From Desnuesiella massiliensis (GTDB lineage Bacteria; Bacillota; Clostridia; Clostridiales; Clostridiaceae), in assembly GCF_001403615.1 (NCBI RefSeq), contig NZ_LN879453.1:193624-257623 (forward strand): DNA of 64,000 nucleotides, read 5' to 3'. The position numbers and the translations under genes were made by a program. Shown piece by piece: positions 18,311-26,566 of the stretch. Below the pieces are notes generated by a model, which was not told where the DNA came from, did not search any database, and saw nothing but the letters and a program-made list of their open reading frames with translations. The stretch's first letter is position 1. Each line of letters opens with the position of its first letter.

Positions 18311-20193
18311 TGCGTAGCTCCTTTTTTGTGCAAAAAAATAAATCCCGAACTTCGAGAAGTAAGGGATTTATGGTAAAATATTAGTATGCTAAAACATAAC
18401 ATTTTACAAAAAAATTATACACTTAATCAAAGATATTTTCAATTAAAACTTCCAATAAATATCGATTGTATGATCCCAGAAAATGATTCAGTGCGTTTGC
18501 TAAGTCAATTTGTAGAGGAGATGGATTTAGAAGATTTATATTCGACTTATTCCCGAGTTAGGGAAAATCAAGCAACACCACGTCAGATGCTGAAGATTGT
18601 ACTCTATTCTTACATGAATCATAGTTATTCATCTCGTGCCATGGAAACAGCATGTCATCGTGATATTAACTTCATGTACCTTCTTGAAAATTCACCAAAA
18701 CCTGATCATTCAACTTTTGCAAGATTTAGAAGCTTGCACTTTGCACCCTGTGCTGAAAGAATTCTAGCTGAAATGACAAAGTTTCTTCTTAACATAGGAG
18801 AGATATCTGGAGATGCTGTTTTCATTGATGGCACAAAAATTGAGGCTTGTGCAAACAAATATACTTTTGTTTGGAAAAAAGCTGTTACAAAAAACTTAGA
18901 AAAGCTACTAATTAAATTAGCAGATTTAGTGGCTGAATGCGAGGAATTATACGGCATCAAGCTTGTTTATCAGAATAAAGTAAAAATGAAACACGTAAAA
19001 AAGCTGCGAAAAAAACTTTATACTCTGAAACATAAAGAAAAGATAGAGTTTGTACATGGATGTGGAAAAAGAAAAACTTCATTGCAGCGATCCATTGAAA
19101 AACTTGAGGAATACCTTGATAAATTAAAAGAATACACCCAGAAAATATATATTTGTGGTGATCGTAATAGTTATTCGAAGACTGATCATGATGCAACTTT
19201 TATGCACATGAAAGATGATCATATGCGCAACTCACAGCTAAAACCAGGTTATAATGTTCAGCATGGTGTGGACTCTGAATATATAGTGTGGCTTACCGTG
19301 GGCGACCAGCCCACAGATACCAACACCATAATTCCATTTCTCAAAAGTATGGAGGCGTTCCTAACATTTAGATATAAAAAAGTGGTTGCAGATGCTGGAT
19401 ATGAAAGCGAAGAGAATTATGTGTATCTTGAAGAAAATGGACAACTGGCATTTATCAAACCATCAAACTATGAAATATCTAAAACAAGAAAATACAAGAA
19501 TGACATCAGTCGAATAGAAAACATGGAATACAATGAAGCTGGTGATTACTATACTTGTGAAAATAATAAAAAGTTAACAGTTAGCAAAACGATAAAAAGA
19601 AAAAGTAAAACTGGATATCAAAGTGAGAAAACCATATATATCTGCGAGGATTGCAGTAACTGTTCACACAAAAGTAGATGTATAAAAGGAAACAACTGTA
19701 AAACTCCATTAGAAGAAAGATTAAAAAATCTTGAAACATCAAAGTTATTTAACATGCTGAGGAAAAAGGATCTCGAAAGAATTGTAAGCAAAGAAGGTTG
19801 TGAACTCAGAATGAATCGAAGCATACAAGCTGAAGGTTCTTTTGGAGAGATTAAGCAAGATATGGGATTTCGAAGATTTCTGTGCAAAGGAAAGCAGAAT
19901 GTTTTGTCCGAAAGTATCCTTTTGGCTATGGCACATAACATAAACAAACTACATAACAAAATTCAGTCAAACAGAACTGGAACACACCTTTTTTTGTTAA
20001 AAAGCACTGCCTAATTTTAGACTTTTAAAAAACAAGTATTCTGAAAAAAGTCTTAAGCGAAAGGGCTTATTAAAGTGCGCCATTTTTAAGGTATAGAGAT
20101 GAATTTATTTGCAAATCTCTTTAAAATTGCTATAAAACAGTACAAAATAGGAGCTGAGCATTAGCGGTTTTTAACCGCTAATGCGACAGCCCC
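18287..20193 (+). mobile_element. IS1182-family insertion sequence, copy 3 (diverged type)
   Basis: About 1.91 kb. Terminal inverted repeats: AAATGGGGCTGTCGCA on the left and its exact complement on the right if the flanking AAAT/ATTT is included. Left end read inward: CGCACTAA/TTAGTGCG hairpin followed by T6. Right end read inward: GCATTAGCGGT paired with ACCGCTAATGC. Both act as terminator-like structures. The element sits between two convergent genes and encodes the last codons and stop of each. Confidence 0.85.
18386..20014 (+). CDS. IS1182-family transposase, copy 3
   Basis: 542 aa, clearly related to but diverged from copies 1 and 2. Motifs DGTKIEACANKYTFVWKK, KPGYNVQHGVDSEY, DAGYESEENY, Cys-rich CEDCSNCSHKSRC and EGSFGEIKQDMGFRRF carry the expected acidic residues, so it looks intact. 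ATG 18386 lacks a Shine-Dalgarno and follows a hairpin (AAATCCC at 18340 with GGGATTT at 18363), the same arrangement as in the other copies. Positions 19166-19256 are nearly identical in DNA to copies 1 and 2. Confidence 0.88.
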   Translation: MLKHNILQKNYTLNQRYFQLKLPINIDCMIPENDSVRLLSQFVEEMDLEDLYSTYSRVRENQATPRQMLKIVLYSYMNHSYSSRAMETACHRDINFMYLLENSPKPDHSTFARFRSLHFAPCAERILAEMTKFLLNIGEISGDAVFIDGTKIEACANKYTFVWKKAVTKNLEKLLIKLADLVAECEELYGIKLVYQNKVKMKHVKKLRKKLYTLKHKEKIEFVHGCGKRKTSLQRSIEKLEEYLDKLKEYTQKIYICGDRNSYSKTDHDATFMHMKDDHMRNSQLKPGYNVQHGVDSEYIVWLTVGDQPTDTNTIIPFLKSMEAFLTFRYKKVVADAGYESEENYVYLEENGQLAFIKPSNYEISKTRKYKNDISRIENMEYNEAGDYYTCENNKKLTVSKTIKRKSKTGYQSEKTIYICEDCSNCSHKSRCIKGNNCKTPLEERLKNLETSKLFNMLRKKDLERIVSKEGCELRMNRSIQAEGSFGEIKQDMGFRRFLCKGKQNVLSESILLAMAHNINKLHNKIQSNRTGTHLFLLKSTA

Positions 20194-21933
20194 ATTTAAA
20201 TCGCTCAGAGCCGCTTCTGTATGAGTAACATCTAAACAGTTTAAAAAAACATCTACTACGAAAGGGTCAAATTGAGTACCCTTATTTTTTATTAGTTCTT
20301 TTATAGCTACTTCTTTTGCCATACCATTTCTATAAGGTCTATCCGATGTCATGGCATCATAAGCATCTGCAACACATACAATTCTGGCCCCCAAGGGAAT
20401 AGCATCTCCCTTTAATCCATCGGGATAACCCTTACCATCATATCTTTCATGGTGATGCTTTATTATCACTGTCTCCTCTTTTAAATTTTTAACTTCTTTT
20501 AAAGAATTATATCCTTTTATAGAATGAGTTTTTATTTCTTCGTATTCTTCTTCTGTTAATCTCCCGGGCTTATTTAATATATTTCCTGCTATTCCTATTT
20601 TACCTATGTCATGTAAAATTGATGCTACCCTTAGTCTCTCTAAATTAATATGAAAGTTATACTCCATATTAAGGCGCTCCCCAATCTGCAGAGCATAGAT
20701 AGTTACCATTTTTGAATGTCCCGCAGTGTACTCATCCTTTATCTCTATTAAATTTAATAATGCATGAATAATCTGTATGTACTGATCTTGTTTTTCTCTT
20801 TCTTTTTTGTTTATAGTACTTATCATTTCTGTTACCTCGTCATTGGAAGCCTTTAATTCTTCATTATATACCAATAGCTCCTGTTCTCTCTGGTTAACCT
20901 TTTTAGCCATATTGTAAAATCTATTCATAAAATCATTTACTTCCTTGTAAGGGTACAGATCTTGTAAGGATAAGTCATAATTTCCTTGTTCAATTTTTGA
21001 TACTTTGGTTAATAATATATTTATATATTTTGTAATAATACCAGAATTTCTAGCAGAAAACAGCAAAATAAACATTAGAAGCAACACTATTGTTATGAAT
21101 GAAATAAAAATTATGCCTTTAAATACATCTAAATTGGCAAATATACTGTGCTGTATAATAACATAAGTGGAACTGCTTTCATCTGCTCTAATGGTTGTCA
21201 GCGTATATTTATTAGCATTGGAATCCCTATGCATAAAGGTTTTAAAATTACCATTCCGCATATTGTATATTATTTGTGAATCAAGTAATCTTATATCGCT
21301 ATTATTCCTTGAATCGCTTGAAAATATAACCTCACCATTATTCCAAGCAACGTAATACTTTATGTCCTTTACCTCCTTAGAGCTTTGGATAAAATCAGGA
21401 CTTATAAATAGAACCATAAAAGCTTTAGCTTCATTTAATTCAAAGGGAGTTACAAAGCTCATGGATACTTTCTTACTAAAATTAGATACAAAAGGATCAG
21501 ATATAATAGTATTGTTTGCATTAATAGCCTTTTTATAATAACTTTTTTTACTAAAATCATAATTTAAAAGTCCAACATAGCTCTGAGATGCTTTGATAAC
21601 TTTACCCTTGTCATCTAATATAATGAATCCCGAAACATCTTGTTCATCCTTAATTTTAAGCTCCATGGACTTAATTTTATCCTCGTCTGCAAGCTTACTT
21701 TCCATAATTCTCGCTAAATTTTTGCACATAGCCTCTAGTCTATTTTCTTTTTGGGTTATATTAGAAATAAGCACATTGGAAAGGTTTTCTTCATTGGATT
21801 TCATCATTATATAGGATAGAGAAAGTGAGAACATTCCTACGATAGTTATTATAAATAGGCAAAACAGCATACTAGCTTTAAGCATTCCATAAAAGGACGC
21901 TTCTTTAATACTTCCAATCTTTTTAGAGTCCAT
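20161..21933 (-). CDS. Membrane HD-GYP c-di-GMP phosphodiesterase with extracellular sensor
   Basis: 590 aa. Membrane segment near 15-38, extracellular Cache-like sensor (about 40-270), second membrane segment (about 272-295), HAMP-like linker and coiled coil, then HD-GYP (about 385-560) with HDIGKIGI, HHERYDGKGYPDG and DAYDAMTSDRPYR. The metal-binding HD and GYP residues are all present, so c-di-GMP hydrolysis is expected. The last ten or so codons (NGAVALAVKNR) and the stop lie inside IS copy 3. Start ATG 21933 is one base past the stop of the upstream binding-protein gene, with GGAGG inside that gene, so the two are translationally linked. Confidence 0.87.
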   Translation of the reverse strand: MDSKKIGSIKEASFYGMLKASMLFCLFIITIVGMFSLSLSYIMMKSNEENLSNVLISNITQKENRLEAMCKNLARIMESKLADEDKIKSMELKIKDEQDVSGFIILDDKGKVIKASQSYVGLLNYDFSKKSYYKKAINANNTIISDPFVSNFSKKVSMSFVTPFELNEAKAFMVLFISPDFIQSSKEVKDIKYYVAWNNGEVIFSSDSRNNSDIRLLDSQIIYNMRNGNFKTFMHRDSNANKYTLTTIRADESSSTYVIIQHSIFANLDVFKGIIFISFITIVLLLMFILLFSARNSGIITKYINILLTKVSKIEQGNYDLSLQDLYPYKEVNDFMNRFYNMAKKVNQREQELLVYNEELKASNDEVTEMISTINKKEREKQDQYIQIIHALLNLIEIKDEYTAGHSKMVTIYALQIGERLNMEYNFHINLERLRVASILHDIGKIGIAGNILNKPGRLTEEEYEEIKTHSIKGYNSLKEVKNLKEETVIIKHHHERYDGKGYPDGLKGDAIPLGARIVCVADAYDAMTSDRPYRNGMAKEVAIKELIKNKGTQFDPFVVDVFLNCLDVTHTEAALSDLNGAVALAVKNR

Positions 21934-21934
21934 G

Positions 21935-23035
21935 CTACTTATCCTCCACTTTAGAAAATTCCCCTTTATTTGCTCTTAGTATATATTCTTTTCTTTTGGA
22001 ATCTCCATACTTATCAAAGCTGATCTTTGACTCTATACCTTCAAAGCTCTCTCTATCTGATAATATACTCTTTAAACTTTTATGCTTTGTGAATTTTTCT
22101 CCGTATATATCCCTAGCTATATATATAGCCTCATAGGTAGTTGCAGTAATCATGCTATTTTTTTTATTAAAACTAGCTAACTCTTTTTCTAAGGCATCAT
22201 AATGTCCATATTTTGAACTTATATCTATGGGAGTAATTACTGTAAATCCTTCTATGCTCTTACCTCCATATTCTATTAAATTATAATCTCCGCTCCATGA
22301 AAAACTAAAAATAGGTTTATTTTTAATATCTATCATATTTAGTTTTTGAGCTACAAAAGCACTTTCTGTAGCAGAACATAGGGTTAAAATTGCAGAAGAA
22401 TTCATTATCTCCTGAGGATAGTTTACCTCAAAAAGCTCATAATGCTCTTGCCAAGTAATCTTGTAGGCAATCCTTCCTCCCCGCTTTAATATCTCACTTT
22501 CTACAGAAGCAACATACTCCTTATTTTCCTTGTTATAAATTACGGTAAAATTCTTTTCTATCTTATCTTTGTCTAGATGATCAAAGAGAGCTTGTACTTC
22601 TTCTGAATCATCGGGAAGAAGCTTATATATATTATCCTCTATACCACTCAAGGATGTAGCCGTAGCATTAGCACTTAGGCATATCATATCGTACTTCTTT
22701 AAAAAAGGTCTTATTTTAACTAAATTTTCGCTGGTGGCTGTAGATATTATAAGCTCTACATTTTCCTTTTTTAGTTCTTCAAAAATGGTCTCTGTGTCTG
22801 AAAAATTTGTATTCTTTATTATTATTTTTATTTTTCTGCCGAATATCCCCTTATCCTTATTTATTTGCTCTTCAGCTATTCTGGCAGCAAATAGGGATGT
22901 AGTACAAAAGGCATTCCCCTCTTCTTCAAAGTCTCCAATCAAAGCTATTTTAACAGGAGTATTTATCTTTAATAAGATAAATACTCCAAAAAGTAGAGTC
23001 AACAGTATTGCTAATAAACCATAAATTTTTTTCAT
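21935..23035 (-). CDS. Membrane-anchored periplasmic-binding protein (branched-chain amino acid type)
   Basis: 366 aa. A single N-terminal hydrophobic segment (about 4-23) without a lipobox Cys suggests an uncleaved anchor. The rest follows the type 1 periplasmic-binding fold of the LivJ/Peripla_BP_6 family (KIALIGDFEEEG, GIFGRKIKIIIKNTN, near-end ATTYEAIYIARDIYG). No ABC permease or ATPase lies nearby; instead the gene is tightly coupled to an HD-GYP sensor. I infer that it binds a small ligand and informs the phosphodiesterase rather than feeding a transporter. Confidence 0.75.
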   Translation of the reverse strand: MKKIYGLLAILLTLLFGVFILLKINTPVKIALIGDFEEEGNAFCTTSLFAARIAEEQINKDKGIFGRKIKIIIKNTNFSDTETIFEELKKENVELIISTATSENLVKIRPFLKKYDMICLSANATATSLSGIEDNIYKLLPDDSEEVQALFDHLDKDKIEKNFTVIYNKENKEYVASVESEILKRGGRIAYKITWQEHYELFEVNYPQEIMNSSAILTLCSATESAFVAQKLNMIDIKNKPIFSFSWSGDYNLIEYGGKSIEGFTVITPIDISSKYGHYDALEKELASFNKKNSMITATTYEAIYIARDIYGEKFTKHKSLKSILSDRESFEGIESKISFDKYGDSKRKEYILRANKGEFSKVEDK

Positions 23036-23048
23036 AATTACCTCTTTT

Positions 23049-23741
23049 TTATAGTTTTATTTCTACTTTATCTAACTTTGCAATGACTCTAATATCCTTC
23101 ACATTTACAGTTTCTGTTTTAAGGGTGCCTTTATTATATATAAGCAAGGCCTTTGTATTATCTAATTTTTTAACTTGCCTTATAAATCTTTCCCCATTAT
23201 GCTCTAATAAGCATATAGTATTATTTTCAACTTCTTTAATACTATGGCAAAAGGCAATATCGCCTTTTGATATTCTAAATCCAGCCATATCATCATTCTC
23301 TATCTCTAAAAAAAACACTTTATCTAAGGCATATCCTTCTATCTTGTTACCATGTACAGGCAGTTGCCTATAGGCAATAGACTTTTGTAATGAATAATCC
23401 ATTACTGGCACATTCTTTAAAACATCTCCAAAGGCTTGATTCCACACCTCTTCCACAGGCTTTTTAGGAGAGGTTTCCATGGAATAAACCCTTTTAACCT
23501 CGGTGTTTACTTCTTTAGCTGACTCTTTAAAGGTTTCTTCTTCTACAGACATACCTATATCGTTTATTTCTCTATTTAGAGCTTTAGATATTCTTGACAT
23601 TAAACTTTCATTAACTATTTTTCTTCCTGCTTCTATTTCATTAACATAACTCTCTGCTACACCTAGCTTTTTAGCTAATTGCTTTTGAGTGATGTTGCTT
23701 TCTAATCGCGCTTTTTTAATTTTTTCTCCTACTCTACTCAA
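23049..23741 (-). CDS. XRE-family regulator with S24/LexA-like domain lacking the catalytic Ser
   Basis: 230 aa. N-terminal Xre helix-turn-helix (about 6-60; NITQKQLAKKLGVAESYVNE), linker, and C-terminal LexA/S24-like fold (about 140-225; FLEIENDDMAGFRISKGDIA). In active self-cleaving members the loop reads GDSM; here it is NDDM (149-152), so the Ser nucleophile is absent and autocleavage is unlikely. TTG 23741 follows directly on the stop codon (TAA-TTG) of the upstream DUF3783 gene. The PBP/HD-GYP pair begins 13 bp downstream, making a four-gene set with possible co-regulation. Confidence 0.78.
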   Translation of the reverse strand: MSRVGEKIKKARLESNITQKQLAKKLGVAESYVNEIEAGRKIVNESLMSRISKALNREINDIGMSVEEETFKESAKEVNTEVKRVYSMETSPKKPVEEVWNQAFGDVLKNVPVMDYSLQKSIAYRQLPVHGNKIEGYALDKVFFLEIENDDMAGFRISKGDIAFCHSIKEVENNTICLLEHNGERFIRQVKKLDNTKALLIYNKGTLKTETVNVKDIRVIAKLDKVEIKL

Positions 23742-24113
23742 TTATGCTCGCCCTTTCTGACTGTTCTTATACCATTCTCTTTCTTCCATGAGATGCTCCA
23801 ATAAATAATTAAAAGACCACTGAGCAGAGGTTTCTGTAACTACTGCTAATATAACCTCTTTTCCCATAGTAGCTCTAATTAACTTTATGACCTTATCTAA
23901 TTCGCTATCTTCATAATTATTAAATAAAATTACCTTCTCATTTGGAATCTCTCCAGTATATATATCAAATTTTAATCCTTCGATTATATCTTCTATTTTC
24001 ATATTACCCATTTCGGCAGTAACTACCTTATGGTTAATATTGGACATCTTTAGTATATCTAGGTGTTCCTTTTCTAGACCGTAAGCAAGCATTAACTTGT
24101 CATTACTCAACAT
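23742..24113 (-). CDS. DUF3783-family protein
   Basis: 123 aa. It fits the DUF3783 pattern: an N-terminal alpha/beta stretch (LMLAYGLEKEHLDILK), VILFNNYEDSELDKVIKLIR in the middle and FNYLLEHLMEEREWY at the end. Function is not known. ATG 24113 follows AAGGAG by 7 bp. It ends on the start of the XRE regulator, and the cyclophilin gene ends 12 bp upstream. Confidence 0.75.
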   Translation of the reverse strand: MLSNDKLMLAYGLEKEHLDILKMSNINHKVVTAEMGNMKIEDIIEGLKFDIYTGEIPNEKVILFNNYEDSELDKVIKLIRATMGKEVILAVVTETSAQWSFNYLLEHLMEEREWYKNSQKGRA

Positions 24114-24125
24114 ATTCACACTCCT

Positions 24126-24641
24126 TTATACTCTTTCTGGCTCACTATAATCAACGCCGAAGGTATCTACCGTTACTTCTTCCATTACTTGATCTTCATA
24201 AGGTCTATCTCTAAAATCTGTTTTAGTAGCTACGATAGCATCTGCAAGCTCCATTCCCTCTAACACTTTTCCAAAAGCAGCATATTGCCCATCTAAATGA
24301 GGTGCATCCTCAACCATTATAAAAAATTGACTTCCTGCAGAGTTTGGATGATTAGCTCTAGCCATGGAAATAACCCCTCTATGATGGTTTAAAGTATTCT
24401 TAAACTTATTTGAGGTGAATTCTCCTTTTATTGAGTAACCAGGACCGCCCATTCCTGTGCCTTCCGGGCATCCACCTTGAATCATAAAACCTGGTATAAC
24501 CCTATGAAATATCAGCCCATTATAGAAACCCTTATTTACAAGACTAATAAAGTTATTCACTGTATTTGGAGCTACCTCAGGATAAAGTTCAATCTTTATA
24601 TTACCACCATTATTGGTTTTTATATTTACTATTGGATTCAT
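24126..24641 (-). CDS. ppiB: Peptidyl-prolyl cis-trans isomerase, cyclophilin type
   Basis: 171 aa cytoplasmic cyclophilin without a signal peptide. Conserved active-site sequence FHRVIPGFMIQGGCPEGTG, SMARANHPNSAGSQFFIMV and HLDGQYAAFGKVLEGM carry the catalytic Arg and the substrate-pocket residues. It catalyses proline isomerisation during protein folding. RBS AAAGGAG. Probable first gene of the leftward set running through DUF3783, the XRE regulator and the PBP/HD-GYP pair. Confidence 0.95.
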   Translation of the reverse strand: MNPIVNIKTNNGGNIKIELYPEVAPNTVNNFISLVNKGFYNGLIFHRVIPGFMIQGGCPEGTGMGGPGYSIKGEFTSNKFKNTLNHHRGVISMARANHPNSAGSQFFIMVEDAPHLDGQYAAFGKVLEGMELADAIVATKTDFRDRPYEDQVMEEVTVDTFGVDYSEPERV

Positions 24642-24834
24642 ATTTTTCTCCTTTCAAACCTTAAAATTAAATATATATTATTACTCCTATTATACTCTGT
24701 AACTTATATTATACTCAATATTTTATTCTGTATTTTTAATAGCATTCTTAAATCTTAATTTATTGCAAAAATAAAAGGACTGGTATATCAACCAACCCCT
24801 ATTTTAAACACAGAAAGCGCCTTAGCTATAAATA

Positions 24835-25101
24835 TTAAAATGCAGTACCTAGAACTACTCTTCTATAATCTCTGTAGTTTGATAAGTTTTTAACGTTTAT
24901 CCTCGAAAAAATATAATCTCTTCCCTCAGTGTATATTAATTCAGTGAATAGACAACATAAAAATGTAGTTGGAACCTTATTTATATCAGAAAAATCTAGT
25001 ATAAGTTCTTTATCCATATTAGCTTTTATATAGTTTCTTAATACAATAGCATCCTCATCACTAAACTTTGTTCCCAAAACTTCTTTTACCTTTATATCCA
25101 T
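24835..25101 (-). CDS. STAS-like DUF4325 protein
   Basis: 88 aa. LILDFSDINKVPTTFLCCLFTELI resembles the STAS-like DUF4325 fold, which is related to anti-sigma antagonist domains and often found near prophage or signalling genes. ATG 25101 after GGGGTG is preferred to the upstream ATG at 25134. No partner gene is adjacent. An AATAACTAGT palindromic element lies between it and murI. Confidence 0.6.
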   Translation of the reverse strand: MDIKVKEVLGTKFSDEDAIVLRNYIKANMDKELILDFSDINKVPTTFLCCLFTELIYTEGRDYIFSRINVKNLSNYRDYRRVVLGTAF

Positions 25102-25287
25102 ATAAGACACCCCATTTTTTAAATTTTCTTTCAATTCATCTTACACTTATAATATAACACCCCATTCTAAGTTTGTCAACTATTTAACAATGTGATTTTT
25201 AAAATTTTTAACTTTTTTGAAAATAGATTATATTTATTCTTTTACTTAAAATTATGACTTAAAAAAATCAAAAACCACCTTACTCAT

Positions 25288-25334
25288 AAAAAATAACTAG
25301 TAAAATGTAAAGATACACCGACTAGTTATTTTTT
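25288..25334. repeat. Palindromic element of the AATAACTAGT family (short form)
   Basis: AAAAAATAACTAGT at 25288-25301 and its perfect complement at 25321-25334, 19-nt loop. Copies at 28954, 42908 and 54547. Placed just downstream of murI, where the A/T-flanked hairpin can act as a terminator on either strand. Confidence 0.75.
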
Positions 25335-25344
25335 AGATGGCTTA

Positions 25345-26136
25345 TTAATGCTCTTTTAACTCTAACAATTTATAGCAATACCTAACTAAAAATTCCTCTT
25401 CACTGGAATTTAATATTTCTATTTTACCTTTAGAAAGTGAAGTATTGACTAATTCTTTTTCCTCTAGTTTTCTTTTAAGCTCCCTTGCAGTACCTTCACT
25501 GCCATCGATGATACTCACAGCTTTACCTACTACCTTTTGCAGTTCTTTTCTAATAAATGGATAATGAGTGCACCCTAACACTATAGCTGCGATATCCGTT
25601 TTCAAGCTCTTTGCCAGCTTTTGTTTTAAGAATCTATTTAATTCTTTTCCTTCCAAAGTGCCTTTTTCAATAATCTCTACTAATCCAGCGCAGGGAACTG
25701 ATTCGATAACTGAATCCTTAGCATAGACCTTTACTAAATTACTAAATTTCTTTTCTGCTAAGGTTAGAGGGGTAGCCATTATGAGTATTTTGCCTTTTTT
25801 TCTCATTTCTACAGCAGGTTTTAGTGCAGGTTCTATGCCTATTATAGGAATATGCTTATATTCTTTTCTTAAATCCTCTATGGCAGCACTAGTAGCAGTA
25901 TTACAGGCCACTACAATAGCTTTACATCCTTTATCTAAAAGAAGCTGTATTGCATTAAAGGTTAACTTCTTTACTTCTTCTAGAGGTCTTACCCCATAAG
26001 GAGCATTTTTTGAATCTCCAAAATATATGTAGTTTTCATTAGGAAGTATTTCTAAGGTCTTTTTTAAAACGCTTATACCGCCAACCCCAGTATCAAAAAA
26101 GCCAATGGGTCTACTATTTACATCCTCTAGTTCCAT
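25345..26136 (-). CDS. murI: Glutamate racemase
   Basis: 263 aa. Converts L- to D-glutamate for peptidoglycan. Both catalytic Cys are present: VVACNTATSAA (Cys78) and VLGCTHYPF (Cys189), with the N-terminal FFDTGVGG and FGDSKNAPYG substrate motifs. ATG 26136 is chosen because AAGGAG lies 8 bp upstream; the longer in-frame starts overlap that ribosome site. Single gene, with a palindromic element as its probable terminator. Confidence 0.93.
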   Translation of the reverse strand: MELEDVNSRPIGFFDTGVGGISVLKKTLEILPNENYIYFGDSKNAPYGVRPLEEVKKLTFNAIQLLLDKGCKAIVVACNTATSAAIEDLRKEYKHIPIIGIEPALKPAVEMRKKGKILIMATPLTLAEKKFSNLVKVYAKDSVIESVPCAGLVEIIEKGTLEGKELNRFLKQKLAKSLKTDIAAIVLGCTHYPFIRKELQKVVGKAVSIIDGSEGTARELKRKLEEKELVNTSLSKGKIEILNSSEEEFLVRYCYKLLELKEH

Positions 26137-26354
26137 ATACATCACTCCTTAATGATTGAAATATTATCTATACATATGCTCTTTTTATCACTCATAAACA
26201 CTATTTTATCAAAAAAATATTTTGTTGTAAAAAAATATATAATATTTTATACGTATGATAATCTTATTTTGAATTCTATAGTTCGTACAAACGTTTTCAT
26301 CTGATTTTCTTGTTTTTTGAAACAATTTCCTTAGTATACTTCATATTTTTTCTA

Positions 26355-26383
26355 TTGACACAAGGTTTTCTTTATAATAAAAT
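26355..26383 (+). promoter_or_regulatory. Sigma-A type promoter upstream of glutamine synthetase
   Basis: TTGACA (26355-26360), 17-bp spacer, TAAAAT (26378-26383). It gives a leader of about 165 nt before the glnA-like start. The 400-bp region between murI and this gene holds no other gene apart from a possible leader ORF at 26501. Confidence 0.6.
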
Positions 26384-26500
26384 CATCCTATATTTTTATT
26401 TCAATTCTTTTTACGTACACATATCTATGTTTATACATATAATTTTATTGTAATATGAAAATAATGATTTAACTTTAAACGAAAGGAAGTGAAGTATACC

Positions 26501-26566
26501 TTGCATATACCGTACCTTTCCCCTAGGTTAATATATGCTTTTAGGTATAGTATTTATGTTAAATGA
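26501..26566 (+). CDS. Possible leader ORF overlapping the glutamine synthetase start
   Basis: TTG at 26501 lies 11 bp after GAAAGGAAG, the best ribosome site in the leader. The frame runs 21 codons and stops at TGA 26564-26566, overlapping the ATG of the synthetase at 26556. The synthetase itself has only a weak site (TTAGG). This looks like translational coupling, but it may be chance. Confidence 0.25.
   Translation: MHIPYLSPRLIYAFRYSIYVK

Noticed and set aside
18706..19959. Minus-strand ORFs inside IS copy 3
   Set aside because: Antisense to the transposase, without ribosome sites; no sign of a passenger gene.
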